From an uncultured bacterium (GTDB lineage: Bacteria; Cyanobacteriota; Vampirovibrionia; Gastranaerophilales; Gastranaerophilaceae), in contig URRM01000001.1 of assembly GCA_900550295.1 (NCBI GenBank), positions 6,389 to 70,388 of the forward strand: 64,000 nt of DNA, written 5' to 3'. The notes beneath the pieces were generated by a model that saw nothing but the letters and a program-made list of their open reading frames with translations, made no database searches and was not told where the DNA came from. The position numbers and the translations under genes were made by a program. Positions 54,691 to 63,029 of this stretch are shown here, in pieces (positions within the stretch are counted from its first letter, which is position 1; each line of letters starts with the position of its first letter).

Positions 54691-56376
54691 TTAATGATTT
54701 ACTGTTTTGTTAATTCTTTCACAGAAAGCTTCTGCTGTAAGTGGTTTGCCTGTAACTTCTTTTAGAATTTCATCATCTTCTTTTGAACCGCCATATTGGA
54801 AAATATGTTCATCCAAATATTTTGCAGTGTCTTTATTTTCAGTCAAATTACCAAACTTTTTAGTTAAGCCGTCATATAATTGAGCCTTTATTAATGATGC
54901 TCTAAAGTAGTTTTGATAATACGCTGGGTGTGATAAGAAGTGAGGAATTGTTGCCCATTCATTTGTAGCTTCATCTTGTTCACTTCTGCCTTTATATTTT
55001 ACACTCATATCCTTCCAAAGTTGTTTTAAATCTTGATCAGGATTTTTATACATATTTCGTTCAAAATCAATTATCGCCATACTTGAACCAACAAATTTTG
55101 AATCTTCTTCTGCCGCAGATTTTTGGAATTTTGCAAAAGTTTCAGGTGAAACTTTATCCTTGATAAGACTTTCTGTTCTTGGCATATCACCCATCATCAT
55201 TGCAACAGCCTCAGTCATTGTGCTTGTTGTATCTTGTTCCATATATGGTAAGTTTGGATTTGTTTTTACAGTAAACACTGAATGTCCTAATTCGTGCATT
55301 AAAGTATCGATACTTGAAACATTATTAGTTAAATTTGCCAAAATTCTCGCATCTTTTCCTGCTTCGATTGGGAAAGAGAACCCGTGAGTATTTTTGTTTT
55401 CTCTTGGGAATAAATCCAATTTAATCGGAAGTTTGTCAACGTCATATCCCATGCCGGCATACGCTTTTTTAGAAATGTCAACTACTTCTTCTTTTGATTT
55501 TATTTCATCATTAACAAGTTTTTCAGGGTTATCACCCGCCAAATACCCAAAGTGATAACTTCTCAAATCTTCCGGAGCAACTCCAAAAGCTTTTGATAAA
55601 TCAGCTTTTACACTGTCCATTACTTTTTTATTTGATTCTTTTGTATTATTGGCAACATCTGTCAATAGTTTGTCTAATTCTTTTGGTTTAATGTCATAAT
55701 TTTCTTCTAACATATAGTCAAAATAATTGTCATAACCTTTTTTCTTAGCAAAATCATTTCTCATTTTTACTAATTCAACAAGGTCCTCCGCAATCAAATC
55801 ACCTGACTTAATTTTTGCATCTGCAGCTTTTTTGCGAACTTCCGGATTCTTTTCAGTTTCCATAATCTTTGAAATTTCTGCTTTAGAAACTGGTTTTCCG
55901 TCTATTGACATTTGATATGAATTAAGTTTTTGAGAAATTTCATTCTCTTTAGTACTCATTGCCTTTAATTCTTCTTTAAATTCAATACCGTCACCGAATG
56001 CGCTAGTTAAATTACGAAGTTGTTTTTGTAATTTTTTATCACTTACACCACCTGCATCATTGATATCTTTAAGTTTTGCGTAAGTTTCTTTATTGTCATA
56101 AAAATTATCAGCCTTATCTTGAGCTGCATTCATTTTATCCATATTTTCAGGAGTGCTTTCTGTATAAAAATCCCAACATGCAGATTCAACACCTGACATA
56201 ATAGGTTTCATTTCTTTAGAAATTTCTTCTCTTAATGCAACAAATTTTTGCTCGTTATCCTTAATGTTGTGAGAAAAACTAACACTATCTAACGGCATTG
56301 GTTTTGTTTTTTGAATATTATTGCTACTATTTGTTTTTTTGATTTTAAAATGTGGTATTAAGTTTTGAATTTTCAT
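54691..56376 (-). CDS. Gluzincin metallopeptidase (M2/M3-like)
   Basis: 561 aa. The zinc site is TLMHELGHSVF (His361, Glu362, His365), with the third ligand probably Glu389 in MTEAVAMMMG. The helical architecture fits oligopeptidases of the M3 (oligoendopeptidase F) and M2 groups: LVELVKMRNDFAKKKGYDNY and the C-terminal LIKAQLYDGLTKKFG. These cleave short peptides inside a deep channel. The N-terminus MKIQNLIPHFKIKKTNSSNN has no signal sequence. AAAAGGGAAAAT precedes the ATG. It leads the run with the two repeat proteins. Confidence 0.75.
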   Translation of the reverse strand: MKIQNLIPHFKIKKTNSSNNIQKTKPMPLDSVSFSHNIKDNEQKFVALREEISKEMKPIMSGVESACWDFYTESTPENMDKMNAAQDKADNFYDNKETYAKLKDINDAGGVSDKKLQKQLRNLTSAFGDGIEFKEELKAMSTKENEISQKLNSYQMSIDGKPVSKAEISKIMETEKNPEVRKKAADAKIKSGDLIAEDLVELVKMRNDFAKKKGYDNYFDYMLEENYDIKPKELDKLLTDVANNTKESNKKVMDSVKADLSKAFGVAPEDLRSYHFGYLAGDNPEKLVNDEIKSKEEVVDISKKAYAGMGYDVDKLPIKLDLFPRENKNTHGFSFPIEAGKDARILANLTNNVSSIDTLMHELGHSVFTVKTNPNLPYMEQDTTSTMTEAVAMMMGDMPRTESLIKDKVSPETFAKFQKSAAEEDSKFVGSSMAIIDFERNMYKNPDQDLKQLWKDMSVKYKGRSEQDEATNEWATIPHFLSHPAYYQNYFRASLIKAQLYDGLTKKFGNLTENKDTAKYLDEHIFQYGGSKEDDEILKEVTGKPLTAEAFCERINKTVNH

Positions 56377-56479
56377 TTATTTTCCCTTTTTTATGCTTCT
56401 TATTTATAGCTTAAAAGCAGTAAAAATATTTTTTGCTAACAAGTTTCTACCGCTGTAACAAAATTTTACTAAGAGTATT

Positions 56480-56977
56480 TTAAATATCCATATGTAGGTA
56501 TTTTTTCATAATTAATTTCTTTAAAGCTTTTGAATATGGTGATTGCGGTTGGATAGCCAAAACCTTATCTAATGACACAATAGCACTTTCATACAAACCT
56601 AATTTCATTTTTACTATTGCTAAGTAGTAGTATGCATCTATAAATTTGTCATCTAATTCGGTAGCTTTTTCCAAATCTGTCTTAGCTTCTTTTAATTCCT
56701 CTTCAGACGGATTATCAAATGCTAAAATAGTTTGCGCTCTGTTATAATAAGCATCTACCATTTTTTCATCAATTTTGATTGCATGTCCATAATTTTCATA
56801 TGCTGCACGTAGTTGTTTCAAATTGTGATGTGCAATAGCTTTTGAAAAATGAGTCAAAGCGTGATCAGGTTTTAGCTCTAAAGATTTTTCTAAATCCTTC
56901 AAAGCTTCTTCAAACTTACCTTCGTTTGTCTTTTTTATTCCTTCTTCTAAATAATATTTATAATCTTTGTCAGTCAT
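56480..56977 (-). CDS. Tetratricopeptide-repeat protein
   Basis: 165 aa composed of about four TPR units (YYLEEGIKKTNEGKFEEALK, ALTHFSKAIAHHNLKQLRAA, VDAYYNRAQTILAFDN, FIDAYYYLAIVKMKLGLYES). It has no signal peptide, so it is probably a cytosolic adaptor. GAGGAT lies 6 nt before the ATG. It is upstream of the peptidase gene by about 100 bp on the same strand; a shared role is not shown. Confidence 0.8.
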   Translation of the reverse strand: MTDKDYKYYLEEGIKKTNEGKFEEALKDLEKSLELKPDHALTHFSKAIAHHNLKQLRAAYENYGHAIKIDEKMVDAYYNRAQTILAFDNPSEEELKEAKTDLEKATELDDKFIDAYYYLAIVKMKLGLYESAIVSLDKVLAIQPQSPYSKALKKLIMKKYLHMDI

Positions 56978-57051
56978 AACTATATCCTCATAAATCGGTT
57001 AACATGTTTATTATATAATAAATACGTAATAAAACATTCCAGAGGTGAATT

Positions 57052-57855
57052 TTGGCAGGTATTTTAAACATTCAATTAAAATCATTATTAGGAGATAAAG
57101 AAACCAACTTAAAAAAAGTTGAACATTACATAAAGTTCAACAAGGATAAAAATTTAGACCTTGTTATTGTACCGGAATTTTTTACAACAAGTATTGCATA
57201 CAAAGATACTCCGGAAGATGAAAATGGTGGAAAAGTAATCAAAACAATGCAAAGACTTGCAAAAGAATACAATACAAATATTGTTGCAGGTAGTATTGTT
57301 AGAAAAATCGGAGATAGACTTTATAACTCAACTTTTGCGATTAATAGAATAGGTGAAATTATTGAAGTTTACGACAAAATTCATTTATACAATTATATGG
57401 GTGGAACCGAAGGACAAAGAATCACAGCCGGAACTGAAATGAAAATTGCACACTTTGACTTTGCAAAAGTAGGTCTAACAATTTGCTATGATATGAGATA
57501 TCCGGTATTTATTAATGAGATGATGAAAAAAGGTGTTCAAATTATTGCAATGCCTACAGCATGGCTTGTACCAAATGAAGTTTATAACGAAGAAGAAACA
57601 CGAAAATATGCACAAGAAATGTTTATTTCTATGTGTAGAACAAGAGCCTATGACAACGCTTTATTCTTAATTGTAAGCAACCAAACAAAACAAATTTCTG
57701 ATGCATTTTGCGGAATTGGTAACTCAATGATAATATCACCAACTTCACAGGTTATTGCAAATGCTGAAGATAGAGAATGCGCAATTTATGCTGATATTGA
57801 TGTTCAAGAAGCAAAATATATGAAACAACTTTTTCCTGTAGATAAAATAGATTAG
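57052..57855 (+). CDS. Nitrilase-superfamily amidohydrolase
   Basis: 267 aa carbon-nitrogen hydrolase. The catalytic triad is the Glu of VIVPEFFTTS, the Lys of YDKIHLYN and the Cys of LTICYDMRYP. Family members hydrolyse amides such as omega-amides or N-carbamoyl compounds; the substrate is not evident. The start is TTG 57052: TGA is two codons upstream, and AGAGGTGAA is 3-5 nt before it. Divergent from the TPR gene. Confidence 0.85.
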   Translation: MAGILNIQLKSLLGDKETNLKKVEHYIKFNKDKNLDLVIVPEFFTTSIAYKDTPEDENGGKVIKTMQRLAKEYNTNIVAGSIVRKIGDRLYNSTFAINRIGEIIEVYDKIHLYNYMGGTEGQRITAGTEMKIAHFDFAKVGLTICYDMRYPVFINEMMKKGVQIIAMPTAWLVPNEVYNEEETRKYAQEMFISMCRTRAYDNALFLIVSNQTKQISDAFCGIGNSMIISPTSQVIANAEDRECAIYADIDVQEAKYMKQLFPVDKID

Positions 57856-57932
57856 ATTGGGTTATAAATATGATGTATTTTTTATTATGTTTATGATTTA
57901 ATCTTTATACAAGAAAGGGTTTATATTTCGAC

Positions 57933-58490
57933 ATGCCATTTGAATTTGAAAAACAAAAAATAGAAGATGTCATTCTGGTAAAACCAAAAGTTTTTGGTGA
58001 TAACAGAGGATTTTTTATGGAAACATATAAAAAATCAGACTTTTTTGCTAATGGAATTACAGAAGAATTTGTTCAAGATAATCACTCAAAATCAACAAAA
58101 GGCGTACTTAGAGGCTTGCACTATCAAGCAAAGCCTTACGGACAAGCAAAACTTGTACGATGTTCAAAAGGTATAATTTACGACGTTGCCGTTGATATCA
58201 GAAAAGACTCTAAAACATACGGACAATATGTAAAAGTTGAATTATCAGAAGAAAACAAACATATGTTGTTTATCCCGAATGGTTTTGCACACGGTTTTGT
58301 AGCTTTAACCGATGAAGTTGAATTGCTTTACAAAACTGGCGGAGAATACGCTCCTAGTGCGGATAGAGGTATCTTCTGGAAGGATGAAGACATAAATATT
58401 GATTGGGAAATTGATTTTGAACCAATCCTGAGCGAAAAAGATAAAGTACAACCAAAATTTAAAGATATAAATAAAGAGGAATTAATTTAA
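57933..58490 (+). CDS. rfbC: dTDP-4-dehydrorhamnose 3,5-epimerase
   Basis: 185 aa cupin. GVLRGLHYQAKPYGQAKLV includes the catalytic His, DVAVDIRKDSKTYGQY is the conserved Asp strand, and IPNGFAHGFVALTD and LLYKTGGEYAP complete the family motifs. Third enzyme activity of dTDP-L-rhamnose synthesis. GAAAGGG is upstream. Its TAA overlaps the rfbB ATG by one base. Confidence 0.95.
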   Translation: MPFEFEKQKIEDVILVKPKVFGDNRGFFMETYKKSDFFANGITEEFVQDNHSKSTKGVLRGLHYQAKPYGQAKLVRCSKGIIYDVAVDIRKDSKTYGQYVKVELSEENKHMLFIPNGFAHGFVALTDEVELLYKTGGEYAPSADRGIFWKDEDINIDWEIDFEPILSEKDKVQPKFKDINKEELI

Positions 58491-59473
58491 TGAAAACAAT
58501 GTTAGTAACTGGCGGTGCAGGTTTCATCGGTAGCTGTTTTGTAAGACACATTTTAAAAAAGCATCCTGATTACAAAGTAATAAACCTTGATGCACTAACT
58601 TATTGTGGAAACTTAGAAAACTTGGATGATATCAAAGACAATCCAAATTATAAATTCGTACACGGCAACATTTGTGACCACGATTTAGTTAGAGAACTAA
58701 TCAAAGACTGTGATTACGTTGTAAATTTTGCAGCAGAATCTCACGTTGATAATTCTATCAAACATCCTGAAATCTTTGTAGAATCAAATGTCCAAGGTAC
58801 ATTGAACTTACTTCAAGCCTGCAAAGAACTAGGTATTGAAAGATATTTACAAGTTTCAACAGACGAAGTTTACGGTACATTGGGTAAAACAGGTTATTTC
58901 TACGAAACAACACCAATTCAACCAAACTCACCTTATTCAGCATCAAAAGCAAGTGCTGACTTGCTTGTAAGAGCATATTATGAAACTTACGGTTTACCTG
59001 TTCTAAACACTAGATGCTCAAACAATTACGGACCTTATCAATATCCTGAAAAACTTATTCCATTCTTCATTTCAAAATTATTAAAGGGTGAAAAGGTTCC
59101 TGTATATGGTGACGGTTTGAACGTTCGTGACTGGTTATATGTTTACGACCACTGCGAAGCAATAGATGTAGTTTTACACAAAGGTAAAATTGGCGAAGTT
59201 TACAATATCGGCGGACATAACGAAAAAACTAACATGGAAATTACACACCTTATCTTAGATGCAATGGGTAAAGATGAAAGTTCAATCGAATACGTTGCAG
59301 ACAGATTGGGACACGATAGACGTTATGCTATTGCAAACGACAAAATCACATCTGAACTTGGATGGGAACCTTCAATCACATTTGAAGAAGGTATCAAATT
59401 AACTATTGATTGGTACTTAAAACACCAAGATTGGATGAAACATATTGAAGACAAGAAAACAGCATTAAAATAA
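58490..59473 (+). CDS. rfbB: dTDP-glucose 4,6-dehydratase
   Basis: 327 aa short-chain dehydrogenase. The NAD motif is TGGAGFIGS, the catalytic Thr-Asp-Glu is in [10 protein letters not shown], and the Tyr and Lys in [28 protein letters not shown] and [15 protein letters not shown] are diagnostic. It makes dTDP-4-dehydro-6-deoxyglucose. GAGGAATTAATT precedes the ATG within the rfbC end. rfbA follows after 13 bp. Confidence 0.96.
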   Translation: MKTMLVTGGAGFIGSCFVRHILKKHPDYKVINLDALTYCGNLENLDDIKDNPNYKFVHGNICDHDLVRELIKDCDYVVNFAAESHVDNSIKHPEIFVESNVQGTLNLLQACKELGIERYLQVSTDEVYGTLGKTGYFYETTPIQPNSPYSASKASADLLVRAYYETYGLPVLNTRCSNNYGPYQYPEKLIPFFISKLLKGEKVPVYGDGLNVRDWLYVYDHCEAIDVVLHKGKIGEVYNIGGHNEKTNMEITHLILDAMGKDESSIEYVADRLGHDRRYAIANDKITSELGWEPSITFEEGIKLTIDWYLKHQDWMKHIEDKKTALK

Positions 59474-59486
59474 AAGGAGCTCTAAA

Positions 59487-60362
59487 ATGAAAGGTATTGT
59501 TCTTGCCGGTGGCGCTGGAACTAGATTATATCCCTCAACAATGGTTGTTTCAAAACAACTGTTACCAATTTATGACAAACCAATGATTTATCATCCAATT
59601 TCAGTTTTAATGTTGGCTGGAATTACTGATATATTGATTATCTCAACTCCACAAGATTTACCTAACTTTGAAAAATTATTAGGTACCGGTGAACAATTTG
59701 GACTTAAATTCTCATATAAAGTTCAACCATCTCCAGATGGACTTGCACAAGCTTTTATTTTAGGCGAAGAATTCGTTGGTGACGACGATGTTGCAATGAT
59801 TTTAGGTGATAACATCTTCTACGGACAAGGTTTCTCCGGCGCTTTACACAGAGCAATCGAAAATGTTTCAAAACGCAAACAAGCCACAGTTTTTGCATAT
59901 GAAGTTCATGATCCGGAAAGATTTGGCGTTGTAGAATTCAATGACAAAAATCAGGCTGTATCTTTAGAAGAAAAACCCAAAGAGCCAAAATCTAATTACG
60001 CTGTAACAGGTTTGTATTTCTATCCAAACAACGTTTGCAAATATGTTAAAACAATGAAACCGTCTGCACGTGGAGAATTAGAAATTACAGATTTAAACAG
60101 AATCTATTTAGAAAAAAATAAACTTCAAGTCGAAGTTTTAGGTCGTGGTTTCGCATGGCTTGATACAGGAACGCATAAGTCTTTGATTCAAGCAGGACAA
60201 TATGTTCAAACTATTGAAGAAAACCAAGGCATTAAAATTGCTTGCCTTGAAGAAATTGCTTATAGAAAAGGCTTTGTAACAAAGGAACAGTTAGCAAAAC
60301 ATATTAAACCTTATAAAAACAATGAATACTTCAACTACGTAAAACGCTTAATTAATAAGTAA
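59487..60362 (+). CDS. rfbA: Glucose-1-phosphate thymidylyltransferase
   Basis: 291 aa. The nucleotidyl-transfer motif is [20 protein letters not shown], followed by [18 protein letters not shown] and a [12 protein letters not shown] loop. It makes dTDP-glucose and is feedback-controlled by dTDP-rhamnose in known members. AAAAGGAGC precedes the ATG. The fourth gene of the pathway, rfbD, is not adjacent. The 3' end overlaps the convergent DUF4186 gene by 15 bp. Confidence 0.96.
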   Translation: MKGIVLAGGAGTRLYPSTMVVSKQLLPIYDKPMIYHPISVLMLAGITDILIISTPQDLPNFEKLLGTGEQFGLKFSYKVQPSPDGLAQAFILGEEFVGDDDVAMILGDNIFYGQGFSGALHRAIENVSKRKQATVFAYEVHDPERFGVVEFNDKNQAVSLEEKPKEPKSNYAVTGLYFYPNNVCKYVKTMKPSARGELEITDLNRIYLEKNKLQVEVLGRGFAWLDTGTHKSLIQAGQYVQTIEENQGIKIACLEEIAYRKGFVTKEQLAKHIKPYKNNEYFNYVKRLINK

Positions 60363-60695
60363 TTGTTTTTTAATCCAAGTCATAATCAGCTGAACAATAT
60401 ATTCTTGTTGTCCAGCTGTTAATTTTGTACCTTGTGGAAACTTGTGCCATTTTGAAATACAACCTCGACAACAAGTGGCTGTTGCATGTTGAGCTATAAA
60501 AACAGGATGACCTCGCATTGGAGTTTGTTTTCCGTCATTTTGAATAACCTCCGGAGCAATTCTTTTGGCAATAAAATCTCTTGCATGAGATTCGATTACA
60601 TCAAGACCTTTTTGCTTAATGTAATCGAATTCTTTTTGCTTAAGTTTAAATTTACTTCTAAATTTTGAATTTGCTAACTTATCAAATATATCCAT
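60348..60695 (-). CDS. DUF4186 family protein
   Basis: 115 aa. [49 protein letters not shown] and [10 protein letters not shown] are the DUF4186 hallmarks; the [10 protein letters not shown] cysteines and histidine could hold a metal. The biochemical role is not known to me. ATG 60695 lies one base after the SIMPL stop and is preferred to the earlier ATG inside that gene. Co-transcribed with the SIMPL gene. Confidence 0.85.
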   Translation of the reverse strand: MDIFDKLANSKFRSKFKLKQKEFDYIKQKGLDVIESHARDFIAKRIAPEVIQNDGKQTPMRGHPVFIAQHATATCCRGCISKWHKFPQGTKLTAGQQEYIVQLIMTWIKKQLLIN

Positions 60696-60696
60696 T

Positions 60697-61428
60697 TTAT
60701 TTAATAGCAAAACTTACGTTTGCAACTGCTGTAACTTTCTTTTCAATAGAACTTAAATCGTTATAACCTGAGTCACTTACATCGTTTGAATCTACTGGTG
60801 TAATTTGGAATACGCCCATTTTTGCCGAACGGATTTTGCCAACTCTGTTGTGATTTGATTTTAACATTGATTTTGCTCTGTTTTTAGCATCTTTTGTTGC
60901 TTTTTCTAATAGAGAAACCTTTAAATCAGCAAGTTTTGAATAGTGATATTGAGGTTCCCCACTACTTGCAATATTAATACCTTTTTCAAAAAGCACTTGA
61001 TATGCGGTAGATAATTCTTTAACCTTTTCTACATCTGTTGTAGAAACTTTGATTGGTTGTTGATAAACATAATTGTCTACCTTATTTGTTGCATAACCTG
61101 TATTTGGGTTTGTTTTGTAAGTTTCATAAGAATTTGACAACAATAATTCAATTTGATTTTCTTGAATTCCGTTTGAAGTCAAATATTTTTTAACTTCCGG
61201 AATTTGTCCTTGAACTGTTTTGTAAGCTTGTAATCGAGTTGGAGCTTTTGCAGTAATAGTGAAAGTCCAATTTGCAGAATCTGATTTTACAATTTCATAA
61301 GCTGAACCCGTAACTTGAATATTATTGTTTGAAAGGTTATTTGTAGCAATCAAAGCCGCAAAAATTGCACCTATCGCAATACATACACCCAAAATTGCTA
61401 ACTGAAAATCTCTAAATTTTTCGTACAT
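60697..61428 (-). CDS. SIMPL-domain (DUF541) membrane-anchored protein
   Basis: 243 aa from ATG 61428, chosen because AAGGAG lies 8 nt upstream; a longer frame begins at 61452. One N-terminal helix (LAILGVCIAIGAIFAALIA) precedes the SIMPL domain (about 35-243: VTGSAYEIVKSDSANWTFTI, QENQIELLLSNSYETYK, VTAVANVSFAIK). Related proteins occur in the bacterial periplasm, some linked to oxidative or envelope stress; the role here is unknown. Confidence 0.82.
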   Translation of the reverse strand: MYEKFRDFQLAILGVCIAIGAIFAALIATNNLSNNNIQVTGSAYEIVKSDSANWTFTITAKAPTRLQAYKTVQGQIPEVKKYLTSNGIQENQIELLLSNSYETYKTNPNTGYATNKVDNYVYQQPIKVSTTDVEKVKELSTAYQVLFEKGINIASSGEPQYHYSKLADLKVSLLEKATKDAKNRAKSMLKSNHNRVGKIRSAKMGVFQITPVDSNDVSDSGYNDLSSIEKKVTAVANVSFAIK

Positions 61429-61544
61429 ACTTTTTCTCCTTATTTTTCTCAAGATATTTTAGCATTTTTAAATTTAATATGCAATCATCATTTCAGGTAT
61501 ATTACAAAATATACATAAAGATTTTTAATCAAACCTGAAAAATA

Positions 61545-61553
61545 TGATATAAT
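61545..61553 (+). promoter_or_regulatory. Extended -10, leaderless-type promoter of the TPR-glycosyltransferase gene
   Basis: TGATATAAT (perfect TGn-TATAAT) ends 7 nt before ATG 61561; no ribosome site is present. Confidence 0.5.
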
Positions 61554-61560
61554 CAGATTT

Positions 61561-62748
61561 ATGGATACAGAAAGAATTTTAAAACTTTTTAATTCTGCAA
61601 AAACACATAAGGATAATGGCAAATATGCTTTATCTATGGCTGAGTACGAAGAAATTCTGACAATCACAGACCAATTGCCGGAGGTTTATTTTAACCTGTC
61701 TTTTGTATATTTTTATTCAGAACTTTGGGAAAAAGCAATTGATTGTATGAAAAAGTTTTTAGAACTTGAGCCAAATGATACTGAGGGGAAATACTTTCTT
61801 GCAACTTTCTATTTTATGAATAAAGACTACGTTAGCGGATATCCGTATTTTGAAAGCAGAGTTAGCAAATCTCACGCTTTGATAACTCAACAGAACCTTT
61901 CATTTGGAAAAATAAATGAACTACCTTTTTGGCAAGGCGAAGATTTAACCGGAAAAACTGTTTATTTGTACTATGAAGCCGGATTAGGTGATACTTTAAT
62001 GTACTACCGATATGTAAAAATGCTTGCGCAAAGAGCGAAAAAGGTCTACTTCAAGCCTCAAATGACTTTATTACCACTTTTTGCTGAAAATAAAGAACCT
62101 AATGTTCATATTATTGCAAAACTTCACGAAAAATATCTCAATGAAAGCGATTATCAATGCCCTATAATGAGCTTACCTTATTATCTAGGACTGGATAATC
62201 AAACCATATTCACATCTCCTGATAAATTTTTGCACGCTTCAAAAAGAGAAACTAAAATTTATAAAAATAAATTTTTCAACAATGACAAACTAAAAATCGG
62301 CATAAAATGGCAAGGTAACACCCTAATTGGTGCCGAAAGAGCAATGACAGCAGAAAGTTTTAGCAAGATTTTTGAACTTCCAAACTCTAAAATTTACTCA
62401 GTACAAGTAATGGGCGGTTATGACGAAATACAAAATTTACAATCAATATTTGACATTGTAGACTTAGGCTCAACATTCAAAGATTTTGCTGATACTGCAG
62501 GAGCAATAGCGAATTTGGATATTGTAATTTGCAATGATACGTCAGTTGGACATCTTGCAGGTGCTATGGGGAAAAAAACATACATCATTTTACCAATTCA
62601 GTATGATTGGCGTTGGCATAAAGATACCTCAAAATGCGACTGGTACTCAAATGTAAAACTCTTTAAACAAAAAAATACATGGGAAGAAGTTATTGAAAGA
62701 ATTTATGAGGATTTAAAAACTAATCATCAAAGGATAATAAAACATTAA
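61561..62748 (+). CDS. TPR-glycosyltransferase (GT9-like)
   Basis: 395 aa. The first ~110 residues are TPR units (AKTHKDNGKYALSMAEYEEI, VYFNLSFVYFYSELWEKAID). The remainder is a GT-B fold with YEAGLGDTLMYYRYVKML (a GT9-like GxGD motif), IGIKWQGN and NDTSVGHLAGAMGKKTYIIL, then WRWH. Such proteins are often protein or glycan glycosyltransferases in surface-sugar loci. The nearby rfb genes suggest a surface polysaccharide role, by inference. Its 3' end overlaps the convergent XRE gene by 29 bp. Confidence 0.8.
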   Translation: MDTERILKLFNSAKTHKDNGKYALSMAEYEEILTITDQLPEVYFNLSFVYFYSELWEKAIDCMKKFLELEPNDTEGKYFLATFYFMNKDYVSGYPYFESRVSKSHALITQQNLSFGKINELPFWQGEDLTGKTVYLYYEAGLGDTLMYYRYVKMLAQRAKKVYFKPQMTLLPLFAENKEPNVHIIAKLHEKYLNESDYQCPIMSLPYYLGLDNQTIFTSPDKFLHASKRETKIYKNKFFNNDKLKIGIKWQGNTLIGAERAMTAESFSKIFELPNSKIYSVQVMGGYDEIQNLQSIFDIVDLGSTFKDFADTAGAIANLDIVICNDTSVGHLAGAMGKKTYIILPIQYDWRWHKDTSKCDWYSNVKLFKQKNTWEEVIERIYEDLKTNHQRIIKH

Positions 62749-62941
62749 TATTAACATTTAAGCCTCTTGATAGTTCTAAAACTTTAGCTAAAGACATATT
62801 TACCTTACCACATTCTACATTGGCTATATAATTTTGAGATATATTCATAATTTCGGCTAACTGTTCTTGTGTCAAATCTTTTTTTATACGTTCTATTTTC
62901 ACATTTTTACCAAAGTGTTTTAGCAACTGTTCCTTATTCAT
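62720..62941 (-). CDS. XRE-family helix-turn-helix regulator
   Basis: 73 aa, a single HTH_3 domain: FGKNVKIERIKKDLTQEQLA, EIMNISQNYIANVECGK and MSLAKVLELSRGLNVNI. It is the size of a small repressor without a second domain. Divergent from the FemAB-like gene across an 88-bp region with inverted repeats, so it probably represses both promoters. TATACT lies 8 nt before its ATG with TTACAT 17 bp further up, again with no clear ribosome site. Confidence 0.88.
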   Translation of the reverse strand: MNKEQLLKHFGKNVKIERIKKDLTQEQLAEIMNISQNYIANVECGKVNMSLAKVLELSRGLNVNINVLLSFDD

Positions 62942-62946
62942 AATAT

Positions 62947-63005
62947 ATAAGTATATAAATATTGACTTATAAATGTAACCGAGTTATATATTATAATATA
63001 TAACT
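62947..63005. promoter_or_regulatory. Divergent promoter/operator region, XRE and FemAB-like genes
   Basis: A 24-bp perfect palindrome (62982-63005, half-site AGTTATATATTA) overlaps the plus-strand promoter TTGACT (62962-62967), 17-bp spacer, TATATA (62985-62990). A second inverted pair ATAAGT (62947-62952) / ACTTAT (62965-62970) covers the XRE promoter. These are candidate binding sites of the XRE protein. Confidence 0.55.
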
Positions 63006-63029
63006 TATATGTTATACAGATAGGATTTT

